Of a DNA stretch of 6,368 nucleotides, positions 6,081 through 6,368 are shown piece after piece. The notes beneath the pieces were generated by a model. That model had not been told where the DNA came from. It worked only from the letters and a program-made list of their open reading frames with translations, and did no database searches. Origin of the DNA: JBBRLA01 sp038231615 (GTDB lineage Bacteria > Myxococcota_A > Polyangia > Palsa-1104 > JAEUJZ01); contig JBBRLA010000520.1 in NCBI GenBank assembly GCA_038231615.1, positions 1 to 6,368 of the forward strand, read 5' to 3'. The position numbers and the translations under genes are program-made. Within the stretch, counting starts at the first letter, position 1; each line of letters begins with the position of its first letter.

Positions 6081-6368
6081 GGCTTCGCCTTCCCCGGTTC
6101 CGCGGCCTTGGGTTGCTGCCGCTCCTGCGCCTTCCTCTGGCGCTGAAGCCGCTTCTGCTCGCGCTCGATGCCGTCCCGGGCTTCCTTGATGTAGGAGTCG
6201 GCGGGGTCGTCCTTGCCCAGCCGGGAGCCCATGAGTTCCTTGTAACGGGTCAGGTTCGAGATGGCAATGTTCAACCTGGCGGTTGCGTCCATCCCCTGCA
6301 TGTCCTTGGCGTCCAGGTACAGGATGCCCAGGTCGAACGAGGCGTCGGCGAAGACCGGGTCCAGGTCC
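6077..6368 (-). CDS. TPR-type protein, C-terminal part only (gltE/AglT or nfsE position)
   Basis: The frame is open from the right edge to the stop at 6077, giving the last 96 residues; the start lies outside the window. The first Met in the window (6301) is internal, since in-frame sequence DLDPVFADASFDLGILYLDA continues upstream of it. ASFDLGILYLDA followed by a second helix with ALN/Leu spacing resembles a TPR helix pair, with a longer insertion between helices. The protein then turns into a basic Lys/Arg/Gln-rich tail (about the last 35 residues). In M. xanthus, GltE/AglT and NfsE are TPR proteins encoded just before gltF/nfsF and gltG/nfsG. Here the stop overlaps the next start as ATGA, so the right block is one operon. 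The TPR call is moderate, because only one repeat unit is visible. Confidence 0.75.
   Translation of the reverse strand, partial: DLDPVFADASFDLGILYLDAKDMQGMDATARLNIAISNLTRYKELMGSRLGKDDPADSYIKEARDGIEREQKRLQRQRKAQERQQPKAAEPGKAKP

Overview
The window is high-GC DNA in which every supported gene lies on the minus strand, so the reading order runs from the right end to the left. The protein families point to Myxococcota or a close deltaproteobacterial relative. The clearest marker is a GltG/PglI/NfsG-type protein: a diverged FHA-like domain, one membrane helix and a C-terminal AgmX/PglI domain. It is preceded by genes placed like gltE and gltF. The assignment rests on recognised motifs and gene order, not on a database search.

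Right block (6368 to 4293): the C-terminal end of a TPR-type protein whose start lies outside the window, a small secreted or membrane-anchored protein, and the 459-residue FHA-like/TM/TonB-like protein. The first two overlap by ATGA and the third follows after 12 bp. The order TPR, small periplasmic protein, AgmX-like protein matches the gltE-gltF-gltG and nfsE-nfsF-nfsG order recalled for Myxococcus xanthus gliding and spore-coat machines.

Intergenic region (4292 to 3991, 302 bp): a possible weak terminator for the right block, two 13-bp direct repeats, a short inverted repeat, and an AT-rich stretch with candidate -10 elements ahead of a well-placed Shine-Dalgarno sequence. No gene or structured RNA was recognised there.

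Left block (3990 to 1): a compact envelope-polysaccharide operon. It encodes a secreted coiled-coil protein of unknown function, an outer-membrane beta-barrel protein, a short Wza-like export (OPX) lipoprotein that lacks its own outer-membrane segment, and a multi-pass O-antigen ligase/polymerase (Wzy_C) family protein that runs off the left edge. The last three genes are tightly packed: 10 bp apart, then TGATG, then CTGA. The CTGA junction implies a rare CTG start for the last gene. That gene also carries an in-frame 21/30-bp tandem repeat.

Working model (inference): the left block polymerises a polysaccharide and exports it through the OPX lipoprotein plus the separate barrel. The right block is a piece of a Glt/Nfs-type trans-envelope complex that could act on or move that polymer at the cell surface, as Nfs does with the Exo spore coat in M. 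xanthus.
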